A stretch of 64,000 bases of DNA from Wolbachia endosymbiont of Folsomia candida (GCF_001931755.2 NZ_CP015510.2:372001-436000); one strand, 5' to 3'; positions 18,753-28,328 are shown, counted from the first letter of the stretch. Made by a program: numbers and translations. Notes: generated by a model from the letters alone, not told the origin.

Positions 18753-19928
18753 TTAACTATATTTTTCTATTTCATTGTTAACCAGACGCGACCTAAACGT
18801 AATCTGCTCAGCGGGATATGGTGGCGTAAATTCAAAATCAAAAAATACTCTTCCACTTGCAATATTAGCTGGTGTATTTAGCTCTGGTGATACGTAACAC
18901 TTTCCACTGATAATAGCTCCTTGGGCTTTTAAACTTGCCAGGTAAGAATTCACCCCCTCAATTACATCATCCATGTAGGTTTTAGTGATATTGCGGTCAA
19001 CTGCCCAGAGATGTGCTCGAAGAAGACTATCGTTAATTAGATCAGCTGTGCGTCTGACTGACAAAAAAGCCCATTTTGAATCACTTGAGCAGGTTCTATT
19101 TCCCCATAGTTTATAGCCATTTTGGTGAATAATTGTTGCAACTTCATTTTCATTTAAGTGATTTGCTCTGCAGTTTGAGTCACCTAGAGTAAAATCAACT
19201 GGACGGCTAGTTCCAACAATACCATTAATCTCTTGATTGGATGGTGACCACCAAAATCCATGTTCATTGTCTATTTTAGCAATTAAGCCAGCAACAAACG
19301 GGCTAGAAGGCAAAATCTCTTCTTTCCCATTAGTGAACACTTTCGCCCATGGATCAACAATGTATACTCTGCTGCTGCCAACACTTTTTCTCCATTTGAT
19401 TGCTTCTTCATCATTGGTATTTGGTCCATCTGCTACTATTATAGCTCTTAGCTTCTCTGCTACCCCTATTAATGCTGCTACTACTGGATTTTTCGACCCT
19501 TCTCCATCTTCAGCTTCTGGTAGTTGGTGAGTAAATCCTGGAGCAATAAGGATTCTTGGCGCAACATGGACTATACTTTCACTACTGAGGAAAGCCTCTA
19601 TCCCTTGATATTCTCCAGTTTCTGAATCAACTCCACCGATGATATTTTTAATTATTTCACTCTCTTCAACTCTAATAACTACTACTGTCGCACCAATTTG
19701 TGAAAAGATTGAGCTTATTGCAGATGGAAGAGTTCCTTTATTACCGAGTTTTGCTGCTTCTTTTAGACTTCCCGTTATAAGAACTGGTTTATTTAGTGGA
19801 AATTTTTCTGCGTCACTATCTGGTGCTGTACCAATAATACCAATTACTGATGATTTACTTGTTCTAATTGTTTTTGGGCCAGAAGTTACTTCAATAACAT
19901 TGACTCCATGTAAAAACTTTTCTGTCAT
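18753..19928 (-). CDS. Phage tail sheath protein (P2 FI-like)
   Basis: The 391-residue protein is the contractile sheath subunit. It starts with the typical FLHGVNVIEVTSGPKTIRTS, has SSPFVAGLIAKIDNEHGFWW and SPSNQEINGI, and ends with FEFTPPYPAEQITFRSRLVN. It seems full-length. With the tube gene it shows that this prophage derives from a myophage, as known for WO. Confidence 0.95.
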   Translation of the reverse strand: MTEKFLHGVNVIEVTSGPKTIRTSKSSVIGIIGTAPDSDAEKFPLNKPVLITGSLKEAAKLGNKGTLPSAISSIFSQIGATVVVIRVEESEIIKNIIGGVDSETGEYQGIEAFLSSESIVHVAPRILIAPGFTHQLPEAEDGEGSKNPVVAALIGVAEKLRAIIVADGPNTNDEEAIKWRKSVGSSRVYIVDPWAKVFTNGKEEILPSSPFVAGLIAKIDNEHGFWWSPSNQEINGIVGTSRPVDFTLGDSNCRANHLNENEVATIIHQNGYKLWGNRTCSSDSKWAFLSVRRTADLINDSLLRAHLWAVDRNITKTYMDDVIEGVNSYLASLKAQGAIISGKCYVSPELNTPANIASGRVFFDFEFTPPYPAEQITFRSRLVNNEIEKYS

Positions 19929-19929
19929 T

Positions 19930-20059
19930 TTTTCCTATAAATTTGCTAGAGATTTGTTGTTTAAAATTGCTTAAGAAGTTTTTTCGCCTTTTGCTATTTG
20001 GGCTATAGATAAGGATTCTTGCTAGAGGTCCTATAATTTGGGAATCTTTCTTTTTATCT
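19930..20059 (-). repeat. Degenerate partial duplication of the neighbouring gene's end
   Basis: TATAAATTTGCTAGAGA and TTCTTGCTAGAGGT in this spacer repeat, with mismatches and an internal deletion, sequences at 20060-20110 and 20255-20300 in the 3' half of the next gene. It looks like a decayed tandem copy of that gene's end and has no open frame of its own. Confidence 0.55.
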
Positions 20060-20638
20060 TTATAAATTTGCTAGAGAATTTTCTATCTCTTGCTCAAAAT
20101 GCTTAAGAAAATTTTGCAGTTCTTCTTTGGTCTTCGCTTCTTTTATTCTTTTTTTAGCTAAATCTTCTAATTCTTCACACTTTGCTACGACCTTCACTGC
20201 TTTTTTTGCTTTATCTTGAATAAGTTTTGCCATCTCAATAACTGAAATGCCACGGATTTTTGCTAGAGGTTCAATAATCTCTGTATCTTTACTATGTAAG
20301 GGCTGATTTGCTTCTTCGGCTACTAAAATGTTCTCCGCAGCTTTTTCTTGTATTTCATATGACTTAGCTTTTTGATGAGAATTGCCTGTGTATTGGTTAG
20401 TATAGTTATTAAAATAAATATCGAGATTAGAAAGTACAGAAAATTTCGCATTTTGTAGTAACTCATCTTCAATATCTTTTTCACTACGTTCAGCAATTTC
20501 CCCTCCCTCTGTTAAACAATAACTTTTCTGCCAATCAAAACTTTCTGGAGCTTCATGCCAACCGATTCCTTCTGGCTTATTTTCAAGTGTTGTTGTTTCA
20601 ACTTGTTTGTCGTTTTCAAAACGGATATAAATTGTCAT
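20060..20638 (-). CDS. Phage protein, possibly tail-fibre assembly
   Basis: The 192-residue protein follows the fibre gene and has an N-terminus like tail-fibre assembly proteins: MTIYIRFENDKQVETTT, then GWHEAPESFDWQKSYCLTEG. The C-terminal half is highly charged and helical (AKKRIKEAKTKEELQNFLKH), a likely coiled coil. A chaperone role for the fibre is inferred from position. ATG at 20638 has a GGGGG motif nearby. Confidence 0.65.
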   Translation of the reverse strand: MTIYIRFENDKQVETTTLENKPEGIGWHEAPESFDWQKSYCLTEGGEIAERSEKDIEDELLQNAKFSVLSNLDIYFNNYTNQYTGNSHQKAKSYEIQEKAAENILVAEEANQPLHSKDTEIIEPLAKIRGISVIEMAKLIQDKAKKAVKVVAKCEELEDLAKKRIKEAKTKEELQNFLKHFEQEIENSLANL

Positions 20639-20650
20639 TTTTCCCCCTTA

Positions 20651-22002
20651 TCAATTCCAAATTTGATATGAATGTTCTAAGCCTGGGCACTGCCAAGCTT
20701 TGAGTGTTCTCTCTACATCAACTTCAAGTCCTGTGGTTAAAAAATTACTGCGGAAGCTATATATTCCCCATTGCATAAACTGAGCATGAGAAGTAAGCAT
20801 TCCATAATGGTATGGTGATGAGTAAAATAAGACTACTACTGTTTTTTCTGCTGGAGCAATAACACTGCATGAATCAGCAAAACCCTCACTAGAAGATGAA
20901 TTGTTATAAACATTTTTCCAGATAATTGTTGAAATCTCTTCTTGATTAGTGTTCGTATTATCAGGTGTACCAACAAACATACCTGCGCCTTCATACTGTG
21001 AATCCCAATACGATGAACCAACAAAATTTAACACCCTGGTTATATCTGCTTTAGTAGTATTTTTTATGAATATTGCTCCAAGTAGTGCATATGGGTAAGA
21101 AATCGAATCAGAAAAAGCGCCAGTATAACGTACATACGACTCTCTATAAATAAATGTACCGTCCTTACCTTGCAAAAAATATATACTTGGTGGTCGATAA
21201 AAGCCGACATAACTTGTATTATATGTATGAGTACCTGCAAGCAAACTAAGCATATGGTTAGTTTGTGTTGTATCTTTATACCACTGTCCTAATTCACTCT
21301 TAAAGTGACCATGGCCCCTGTTAGCATCATTAAATCTACCGAGAACACCAAACAAAAAAGGTAATGATTCAGGTTCAACCATATTTCGATTCCTTACTTC
21401 TTTCATGATTGATGAACCACTTGGAACATCATTAACAGCACGAAAACCTTCTACTACACCTTTCAGAGCATCTCTATGATCATTACCCACACTATTAATT
21501 GCTGCAATGTTGGCATCCTTCCTCGTATCAAGTAACGATATATATGAATCTGATGAGGTTTTTAAGGCGTCTAAGGAATTAGCCCTAAGCGTATTGATTT
21601 CATCTAGAGACTCAGTCTTTGCTGCAGTTATAACTGATACAGAGTTTTCTTTATTGGCACTGAGGGTATTTAAGTGTGATTTTGCACTATTTAGAAGCTC
21701 ATTTAACTTTTTATCAGTAATGTGCACAATATCAGAGACTGCACTTTTATCCACTATTGATTCAAGTGCTTTGGCAATAACTGATCAGGAGTGCTATCTG
21801 CTGCTAGGTCCTTAAGCCTTTTTTGTAGTGCATCAATTATCTCTTTGACAGTAGTCATTTGGACAATATTAGAAATTGTTCTCTTATCTACTATTAATTC
21901 AAGAGATTTAGCAAGATATGCCAATTGATCAGGTGTGCTGTCTACTGCTAAAGCCTTAATTCTTTGGTGTAAAGCATCGACCACTTCTTTAGTAATGCTC
22001 AT
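20651..22002 (-). pseudogene. Phage tail fibre gene, frameshifted
   Basis: Two frames make up one gene. The first (from ATG 22002) has two tandem copies of a ~45-residue unit, KEVVDALHQRIKALAVDSTP and KEIIDALQKRLKDLAADSTP, then runs off frame at DQLLPKHLNQ. The next frame resumes the same pattern (IAKALESIVDKSAVSDIVHI) and carries the long fibre body with Ser/Ala helices and a Tyr/Trp-rich tip (GFYRPPSIYFLQGKDGTFIY). Comparing the repeats, about 7 bases are missing near 21770-21785. The restored product would be about 450 residues. GTG at 21754 could start a shorter body-only product. Confidence 0.75.
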
Positions 22003-22199
22003 TTATTGCTCCAAAAATTCAAAAAAGTTTCAAAACTAAATCGTTCAAATGCTTCTTTAAGGTTAATATGTTCATTTTCTCTTTTGGTAATATCATCATC
22101 TACTTTCTCAATTGTTGTGCGGATACGAACCACATCCTTGAAAGCAATATTCTCTGGGTGTGGTAAAAGATATCCTCTATTTGTCTGATCATTTGGCAT
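21999..22199 (-). CDS. Small phage tail protein
   Basis: This 66-residue protein begins MPNDQTNRGYLLPHPENIAF with the segment DVVRIRTTIEKVDDDI, which resembles the start of some tail-fibre or tail-collar proteins. Its TGA overlaps the ATG of the fibre gene (ATGA). It is part of the tail operon; its exact role is unknown. Confidence 0.65.
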   Translation of the reverse strand: MPNDQTNRGYLLPHPENIAFKDVVRIRTTIEKVDDDITKRENEHINLKEAFERFSFETFLNFWSNK

Positions 22200-22203
22200 T
22201 TTT

Positions 22204-23397
22204 TTATGTTATTATAATTCTTAAGGATTTAACTTTAGGACGATATAAAACTGTTCCACTTAAAACTAATTTCACTCTGGTTTCATTGGCATTAAAGTTC
22301 GTCAATGTATGAGTTCTCTCCACCCAATTTTCACCTATAGGTTTGCCCGTTGTTAAATTAACTAACTGCCATTCTTCCTTTTCAATATTTTTTTGTATAT
22401 ACGCTTTAACATCTGCAGTACCAGGAATAATAGCATCATATGTAATTGTGATTTTAGTGTTGGAACCTGCAGTAATGCTTCTTGTTATGTAGTCTGCAGT
22501 TTCTCCAATATTGCCAAGCACTACTTGTATTCCTGGATAAAGCACCGGACTTCTTTTTTCCGACCCCTTCAGCGCTGCTTTTACGGTTAATTCTCCATCA
22601 AATCTTGAACGCAATGCTAAAGGCAAATTATCAGATAGAAAATGCTCTTGTCCTTCTGTATCTGTTAAAATAAATTCAGCATTAGTATCAAAACCTGCTT
22701 TTTCAATATTTGCCAAAACAATTAAATCTGAAACATTGTTAGCTGTTACTTTTCCAAGATTAAACGTCGAAATATTTTCAGTAAACTTTGCCGCTAAAAG
22801 TCGGAAAGTAAGGTCAAAATTTTGATGAGGAGTCCAAGTGCTTGCGTTGCTTGATGAAAGTAATACTCCAACTTGATACGGCTGACTTGTAACCCAACGG
22901 CTGTTTACGGCATCATATTTTCCAAGTTCTGCTATTTTTACTGCAGTATCTTTATCATCAGTAAGTAGGACAATCGCATATTCTCTTCCTGCTTCGCAAA
23001 AGACAGGAGACCAAACAATACGTGTTGCTGTGCCATTTGTATTAATGCTCTCTGGCTCAACAAAACTCTCAGCAATTACCGTCTGCGAGGGCACACCAAT
23101 AACTGTTTCACGAATTTGAAGAGCAACACGTTTTGTACCTCTAGTCGTAAACCATAAATCAATTCCTGCAATATGCCTGTTTTCACCTAAAGTAAATGTT
23201 TGTGCTAAAGGATCAACACGTTTGGTTGCTATGATTCTTCTTCGCTCTTCTATGGTAATAGTTTTTTTACCAGTATAAGTTGCTTCACCGTAACTTCCCT
23301 TTTCGCCAAAGAATTGTACAAGTTTTGTACCGGCAGGGATATTAGCAGGAACTGTGAATCTTCCTTTTATTTTTCCTTGATGATCAGCGGTATTCAT
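22204..23397 (-). CDS. DUF4815-type phage tail protein, C-terminal part
   Basis: The 397-residue frame has beta-rich segments GRFTVPANIPAGTKLVQFFG and RVDPLAQTFTLGENRHIAGI, typical of the later part of DUF4815 tail proteins. It lies in the same frame as the piece at 23434-24031 and is separated from it by two stop codons (TAA TAA) and a few codons. A linker present in relatives appears missing. I read the two as one broken gene; independent genes are the alternative. ATG at 23397 could still start this part. Confidence 0.65.
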   Translation of the reverse strand: MNTADHQGKIKGRFTVPANIPAGTKLVQFFGEKGSYGEATYTGKKTITIEERRRIIATKRVDPLAQTFTLGENRHIAGIDLWFTTRGTKRVALQIRETVIGVPSQTVIAESFVEPESINTNGTATRIVWSPVFCEAGREYAIVLLTDDKDTAVKIAELGKYDAVNSRWVTSQPYQVGVLLSSSNASTWTPHQNFDLTFRLLAAKFTENISTFNLGKVTANNVSDLIVLANIEKAGFDTNAEFILTDTEGQEHFLSDNLPLALRSRFDGELTVKAALKGSEKRSPVLYPGIQVVLGNIGETADYITRSITAGSNTKITITYDAIIPGTADVKAYIQKNIEKEEWQLVNLTTGKPIGENWVERTHTLTNFNANETRVKLVLSGTVLYRPKVKSLRIIIT

Positions 23398-23433
23398 ATT
23401 TTCAATATTTTCTCTCTTGGCATTTATTTCTTA

Positions 23434-24031
23434 TTAAGCTTGAGGTTGAATAACTATTCCATCAAACTTTAATTCCTTAAGCTTTTCACCAACTGCAAAA
23501 CCTTCAATCTCAAAGTTTTGGGTTACTTCTCTCATAAATTCAGCATCTTTTGATGTAGTTGATAAAAGCTCTGTAGTCTCTGAATTCATTGTAGTGCTAA
23601 ACTCTCTTGTTACTGGACTTGACCAATTAGTTTTTATTTCTGTAGAATGATCAACATTCATATTAATAATAACTTTAGCTGGAATGGGATCAAAAGCTTG
23701 ATAAGGATTAATTTTCATTTCTGTGGTTTGTAAAAGTTGTTCAAGTACTGGCTCAAGTTCATATGGAAGTAGTTGAGGTTTTTGACTCTTATCAACATCA
23801 ACAACTTTTGCCTCAATTGGTAAAGTAAGCTCTCGGTTAACAATTGCTGCAGTCTGCGTTATTCCCTGATCACGCATATCATCATCAAAGAATGGATCAA
23901 CAAACACTCCTTTTTTAGCAGTTGGATCCCTTGAGTTTGCATCATTACGCAGACGTTCTGTAGCAACTAAAGCATAAAGATCATTTATTCCCTTTTTCAT
24001 CGCCTCCAAATCATTCATAGGCACAGCGTGA
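23434..24031 (-). pseudogene. DUF4815-type phage tail protein, middle part cut by mobile element
   Basis: The frame is open right up to the recombinase element (AHAVPMNDLEAMKKGINDLY), so the true N-terminus was removed by that insertion. DUF4815 features are clear: DLYALVATERLRNDANSRDP and GVFVDPFFDDDMRDQGITQT. It ends with PQA and two stops. The first in-frame initiation codon after the break is a GTG at 24024. The missing N-terminal part is not found elsewhere in the window. Confidence 0.75.
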
Positions 24032-24042
24032 GCACGATAACT

Positions 24043-26136
24043 TCATAATACACCTCCTTCAATTTGTTTTTGTGATTTCAACCTTGCAATTGCTATTTTA
24101 GAAGAGCTCTCAATACGTTTTTTTAACTCCAGTTCTTGTTCTAAACTTATCGATACCCAGAACCTTTCACCAATACGTCGTGCATTAATAAACTTACGTT
24201 CAATCCAATAACGTACTACGTAATGACTGACATTGAATTTTTCTGCAACTTGTTTCACTGATAACTCTTCTTCAGATTTTTGATTACATAGTGCTGGGAT
24301 CTTATGTTTAAATCGAATCCATTTCATACTTTTTATAGTAAAAGGATTACCTTTATTTGTTGTCAGCCCCTCTTGGTTTAACAAACTAATAATTTGTTCA
24401 TCAGTCATTGTTTTCGATAGCTGTCTTATCCGATCAATTATATCATCTGAATGCCTCCATCTGTCATAGGATTTTTTTGGCAATTGCACCTCTAAGTCCT
24501 CTATAGCATTTGTTTGCCAGCGTATATGTAGTACTGCTTTTTGTTCACTACGTAGTTTTTCAACAGTAATATCCTTAACTAGAAGTCGTAAAATACGCTT
24601 TCGATCTCTTGCACTTGTTGATTCTGCATTCCATAAGCGTGGTAAGTCCTGAGCTAGTGCCAACACTTTCTCTTTTTGTTGTTTTGTAGCTGTAAGTACA
24701 TCATTTTTCTTATATTCATCATATTGATTCTGTGCTTCTTCCAATGCTATTAAAGCTTCGTTCCAACGTTTCTCCAATGTTCCAGCTACTAGGCGATTTG
24801 ATGGGTCTACTTCTTCATAACGTCTCTGTGCCAGTTGTACTTCATAATCTGCTCTTTTTATCTGCATTTGCCATTGTTTATCTAGCATGTGACCTCGTTG
24901 CTCCAATTCTTCAAATGCTTTTACGGCAATCTCAATTTGCGCAGGTTCCATGACTTCCAATACTCTTTTTACGATAGCTTCATCCAGAGGATTTCCATAA
25001 ACAGAAAAACAACTCTTACTATCTTCTCCCCACTTCTTTTTCCAATTACATTCATAAACAGCAAGAACACCACCTTTGCTCTTATACCTTACAGTAAGAC
25101 GACAGCCGCAGTAACTACAAATTAATAATCCCTGCAATAATCCCAATCCTTCTCGTACTGCTGTAGGTAGCATATTCTCTTCTCCACTGGTTTGATTATT
25201 TGCTAAAACCTTTTTATTTGCTACATATTCTTCCCACGTTATATAACCTTCGTGGTGGTTTTTTATCATTGTATGCCAGGCTTCTGTCGGTAGGCGAACT
25301 ACTGTTGTCTTGACCAATCCAGTACTTGATAATTTTTTCTGATATTTAAAGCGACCATAAACATAAGCTCCAGCATAAGAAGGGTTTTTTAATACTGAAC
25401 ATACCCTAGAATGTGTCAGTGCTCCCCATATTAACTTTCCTTTCCAAATACCACCATATGCTCGTTTTGGAAACTGTATTTTGTTCTTACCAAAATGATG
25501 TACTACTCCATAAGCACTGCCCTTTTCTTTAAATACTTTAAACAATAATTGAATCACACTTCTTACTTGCTCATTATCGTCAAATCTAGTATTACCTTCA
25601 TCATCATAGCAAAATCCTACTGGGAGAGGAAATCGAAGCTCTCCTTTCTTAGCCTTATTTACCTTACCTCCTAAAAGTCTAGCACGGATGAAATGCAACT
25701 CTGCGTGTGATATCGTTCCTTTTAGCCCAAGTACCAATTGGTCGTTGAAGTCATTAGGATTGTAACAACCATCTTCATCTATAATCAATGTATCTGTTAA
25801 AGCACATAATTCCAGTAATCTATGCCAATCACTGCAAGATCTAGATAATCTCGACGCTTCCAGTACAAACACGGCTCCTACTTTTCCCATTGATACATCA
25901 GCAACTAATATTTTAAAATCTTCTCGATTATTAGCTTGAGCTCCTGAAATCCCTAAATCATCATCTAAAACTCTTATGGCATTCTGAGACCATCCCATTT
26001 GTTGCGCTTTATCTTTCAGTTTATACTGCCTTTCAGTACTCTCCTGATTGAGCCTTACCTGTCCCATTGTTGATTGCCTTAAATAAACGTATGCTGGTTT
26101 TAATATATGGTGGTTCTGAATTTTGTGTGCTGTCAT
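24043..26136 (-). CDS. Large serine recombinase of the mobile element
   Basis: The 697-residue enzyme moves the element by serine-linked strand exchange. The resolvase domain starts at about residue 14, with the catalytic S22 in YVYLRQSTMGQV and the conserved LEASRLSRS. A recombinase domain follows (GGKVNKAKKGELRFPLPVGF), then a zinc ribbon beginning CSYCGC, a coiled coil (about 430-500) and an unusual C-terminal MerR-like DNA-binding region (SVKQVAEKFNVSHYVVRYWI). ATG has GGAGG upstream. It differs from copy 3 by at least one residue (GERFWVSI versus GERFWISI). Confidence 0.93.
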   Translation of the reverse strand: MTAHKIQNHHILKPAYVYLRQSTMGQVRLNQESTERQYKLKDKAQQMGWSQNAIRVLDDDLGISGAQANNREDFKILVADVSMGKVGAVFVLEASRLSRSCSDWHRLLELCALTDTLIIDEDGCYNPNDFNDQLVLGLKGTISHAELHFIRARLLGGKVNKAKKGELRFPLPVGFCYDDEGNTRFDDNEQVRSVIQLLFKVFKEKGSAYGVVHHFGKNKIQFPKRAYGGIWKGKLIWGALTHSRVCSVLKNPSYAGAYVYGRFKYQKKLSSTGLVKTTVVRLPTEAWHTMIKNHHEGYITWEEYVANKKVLANNQTSGEENMLPTAVREGLGLLQGLLICSYCGCRLTVRYKSKGGVLAVYECNWKKKWGEDSKSCFSVYGNPLDEAIVKRVLEVMEPAQIEIAVKAFEELEQRGHMLDKQWQMQIKRADYEVQLAQRRYEEVDPSNRLVAGTLEKRWNEALIALEEAQNQYDEYKKNDVLTATKQQKEKVLALAQDLPRLWNAESTSARDRKRILRLLVKDITVEKLRSEQKAVLHIRWQTNAIEDLEVQLPKKSYDRWRHSDDIIDRIRQLSKTMTDEQIISLLNQEGLTTNKGNPFTIKSMKWIRFKHKIPALCNQKSEEELSVKQVAEKFNVSHYVVRYWIERKFINARRIGERFWVSISLEQELELKKRIESSSKIAIARLKSQKQIEGGVL

Positions 26137-26263
26137 TATTAATATCCTCCGTTTTAATCAATTGTTGTTCCACTATTAAATACTCATGCAACATGTTTGC
26201 TATACAAATAGCTATCCTGGTAGCATCTACTGATATTACGGAGGTTTTTCCTTCCAATGGCAT
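26033..26263 (-). CDS. Small ORF of the recombinase element
   Basis: A 76-residue frame starts at ATG 26263 and overlaps the first ~100 bases of the recombinase gene in another frame. It is identical in copy 3. No family is recognised. In related three-gene elements a small gene sits between the DUF5372 gene and the recombinase, so it may be a real accessory gene of about this size, translated in coupling with the recombinase. Confidence 0.5.
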   Translation of the reverse strand: MPLEGKTSVISVDATRIAICIANMLHEYLIVEQQLIKTEDINNDSTQNSEPPYIKTSIRLFKAINNGTGKAQSGEY

Positions 26264-26297
26264 AATTTCTTTCCTATAATCGTTTCTGTGTTAGTCA

Positions 26298-26617
26298 TTA
26301 ATCAACCTCTTTGCTATTTTTAGCTTGATCAAGATTGGTAACTAATTTAACTAACTGCTGAAGATGGGAAAACGATAAAATAGGCGATAAATCAGTAAGG
26401 GTTTGATAAAGATTAGGATCTGCTTTGTCTGTCCAATCACGTGGAATGCCTACTGTACCACGCGTCAACGTTTTCAAACTAAATATATCCCGATTATTAA
26501 AGTTTTTTGTTGATAATATTTGAAAACTTTTCCCCTTCCATGGATGGAATGGATGAGTAATAGTAGCGTATCCCGAATATCGACTGGACTTAGGTGCAGT
26601 TAATTCTAACCATGAGC
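26298..26617 (-). CDS. DUF5372-like protein of the recombinase element
   Basis: The frame reads YATITHPFHPWKGKSFQILS, then GIPRDWTDKADPN and LSFSHLQQLVKLV. The H-P-F-H-P start and the DWTD centre are typical of DUF5372 proteins found beside this recombinase type. The frame is open through the element's left boundary at 26617 into IS110 sequence, so its natural start lies outside the element or is not ATG. A fused product starting at ATG 26690 within IS110 would be 130 residues. Function unknown; perhaps a helper of the recombinase. Confidence 0.6.
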
Positions 26618-27460
26618 AACCCAAGTACACTGTATTAAAGCAGTGCGTGCCATTTTCGACCCTCGTTTGGTAATCCTTCCAATCGTGCACTGTTGATTAG
26701 ATTGAGAAACATATGGTACAACTCCAAAATAAGCAGTGAGTTTTTCAGGATCGCGAAAGTCATTAATATCACCAATTGTTGTAATAAAAACAGCTGCAGA
26801 AATTACACCAATGCCTTTAATGCTAATGAGATTATAAAATCCAGGAAGCTGTTTAACAAAAGTTTCAATTTCCTTTTCAAGTTTCTTGAGGCTTTCTCGT
26901 ATAGCTTCTAGGTGATAGCTGATCACTTCAATTTCAACTTTTTCCAAATGACACCAATTATGTTTTTGAATAGCACGTTTAAACCCCGTTTTGGTTGTCA
27001 GTGCTTCCTTTTTAATTTTTATTCCGTGGTAATTAAAAAGACTGTGCATTTTGTTAATCAAAGATATCCGTGATTTTACTAACTGTTCTCTTGTTTTAAG
27101 AAGAGAAACTAATTGCTGATATTGTGTGTTTTTGCATCTTGCTTCAGGCAGCATATCCTTGCTTAGAAAAAAAGCAATAGCTCTTGCATCATGCTTATCT
27201 GTCTTGTGTACAGAACGGCGAATAACTTCGAATTGCAAAGGAGCAATTATTACCACACGCTTGACGTAAGGTAACACTTCATCATAAAAGAAACAGCTGT
27301 TACCTGTTGCTTCTAAAGCTACTTCATCTGTTGGCTGAAGATTCTCAATAAAATTGTTTATATCCTGCAAGCGAAACGTGCGAATATATTCTGGTTTTTC
27401 TTGCTCTAAATAACAGGCAGTGAAGCTATTTGTATGTAAATCAACTCCAATGTAACGCAT
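26606..27460 (-). pseudogene. IS110 transposase, 3'-truncated by the recombinase element
   Basis: IS110 enzymes are DEDD recombinases guided by a bridge RNA. The frame begins MRYIGVDLHTNSF (first Asp), has ALEATGN (Glu) and KTDKHDARAIAFFL (two Asp), and near the end the serine-containing PYVSQSNQQCTIGR with KRGSKMARTALIQ. It runs two codons into the recombinase element and stops after 284 residues; the ~56 residues expected after LIQCTWVA are found only at 515-685. Catalytic residues are present, but the last helix of the C-terminal domain is lost. ATG has GGAGG upstream. Confidence 0.88.
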
Positions 27461-27721
27461 ACTTTTTCCTCCAATTGCATAATAATATATCAGAGTAGAA
27501 TATTGCCGGTTGATCCAAACTCCTATACGCGGTCACCGAATTTTATGGGCCGCACGATGGTTTTCGGTGGCAGGTGCGGTTAATCTAAAGTACGAGGTCT
27601 TCTTTCACTGCATATAAAAGCAGAGGGAGCCTCAAGCTTTGCCCAACCTGCTACCTATCCACTCTGAGAAGTTATTATCTTCTCATGCTCTCAACCGAGC
27701 AATAACTATTCATATCATCTA
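27461..27721 (-). ncRNA. IS110 left end; candidate bridge-RNA region
   Basis: This 261-base non-coding left end is markedly GC-richer and more structured than its surroundings. Reading toward the transposase it has TGAGAAG-ATAATAA-CTTCTCA, CTGC-TTTTATAT-GCAG, and CACCGAA...TTCGGTG enclosing a loop of about 22 bases. In the IS110 group the bridge RNA is made from exactly this place. Loop-to-target matches cannot be tested here. The same sequence is at 50081-50341. Confidence 0.45.
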
Positions 27722-28120
27722 GAGAGAACTGTACAAGAGTTATACTCCCCTACATGCAGAGCACAATTTTGCGATGATAAATGCAAGGCTGATACTCAAA
27801 AATTTAGCAAAATCAGTACAGTTACTAAAGTAATAGACGAAAAAAGATTTGAGGATGTAAATTTAACTGAGAACGATGAATATTATAAGCATGGTATAGT
27901 AAAATTTTCTGGCTCAGTAGCGTTCGAAGGTGTAGTGAAAGAATATAAAAACAAAGTGATCACATTGTTTGCATCGCCCCCATATCAAATTTCTGCTGGA
28001 GATCAATATTCAATACTTGCAGGTTGCGATAAAACATTTTCAACGTGTAAAAGCAAATTTAACAACACTATAAATTTTCATGGCGAACCTTATATACCCG
28101 CATTCCTCCCTACTCCTTAA
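27722..28120 (+). pseudogene. DUF2163-type phage tail protein, C-terminal remnant
   Basis: Starting at the IS110 boundary, a frame reads VQELYSPTCRAQFCDDKCKA and later ILAGCDKTFSTCKSKFNNTI and FHGEPYIPAFLPTP to a TAA at 28118-28120. The Cys pattern and the final AGCDK...KF.N...F.G.PYIP are hallmarks of the DUF2163/GTA-tail family. The N-terminal part is gone. The first ATG at 27935 is internal. It shows that prophage DNA once continued on this side of the mobile element. Confidence 0.8.
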
Positions 28121-28145
28121 TTTTTGGTTGAACTAGCCAAAACAC

Positions 28146-28290
28146 CAGACTTCTTTCGAAACTCTACTTCCGTGGGAAATTGCGTTGTCGCTTCGGTGCT
28201 CAAATCCTCATGTATGTTCAATACACTGCGGTTTTCCGCTCCGTATGCTTCTAGCACTTGCCTCTCACAAGCGAGTTTCGAAAGAAGTCT
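28146..28290. repeat. MITE-like palindromic repeat
   Basis: Perfect 18-bp inverted repeats, AGACTTCTTTCGAAACTC at 28146-28163 and its complement at 28273-28290, bound a 145-bp unit with no convincing gene. It lies between the DUF2163 remnant and the end of radA. Size and layout fit a non-autonomous palindromic element; it might also end radA transcripts. Confidence 0.7.
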
Positions 28291-28328
28291 ACTCCACATT
28301 TGCCTAGTTACCTTGCTAAATCTTAGCT

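Larger units (their letters stand above)
24032..27721 (-). mobile_element. Nested element copy 2: IS110 5' part plus serine-recombinase element
   Basis: This 3,690-bp block is an inverted copy of 50081-53770. It consists of the IS110 left end and transposase 5' part (26618-27721) and the serine-recombinase element (24032-26617). The latter runs between two GC dinucleotides, at GTTGC|TCATGG and TATCGTGC. Left neighbour is the cut DUF4815 gene, right neighbour the cut DUF2163 gene. The IS110 3' part is absent here, so the flank on the recombinase side was exchanged or deleted after insertion. Confidence 0.88.

Noticed and set aside
28117..28299. 60-codon frame in the 145-bp palindromic unit
   Set aside because: It spans an inverted repeat, resembles no protein and has no start signal.
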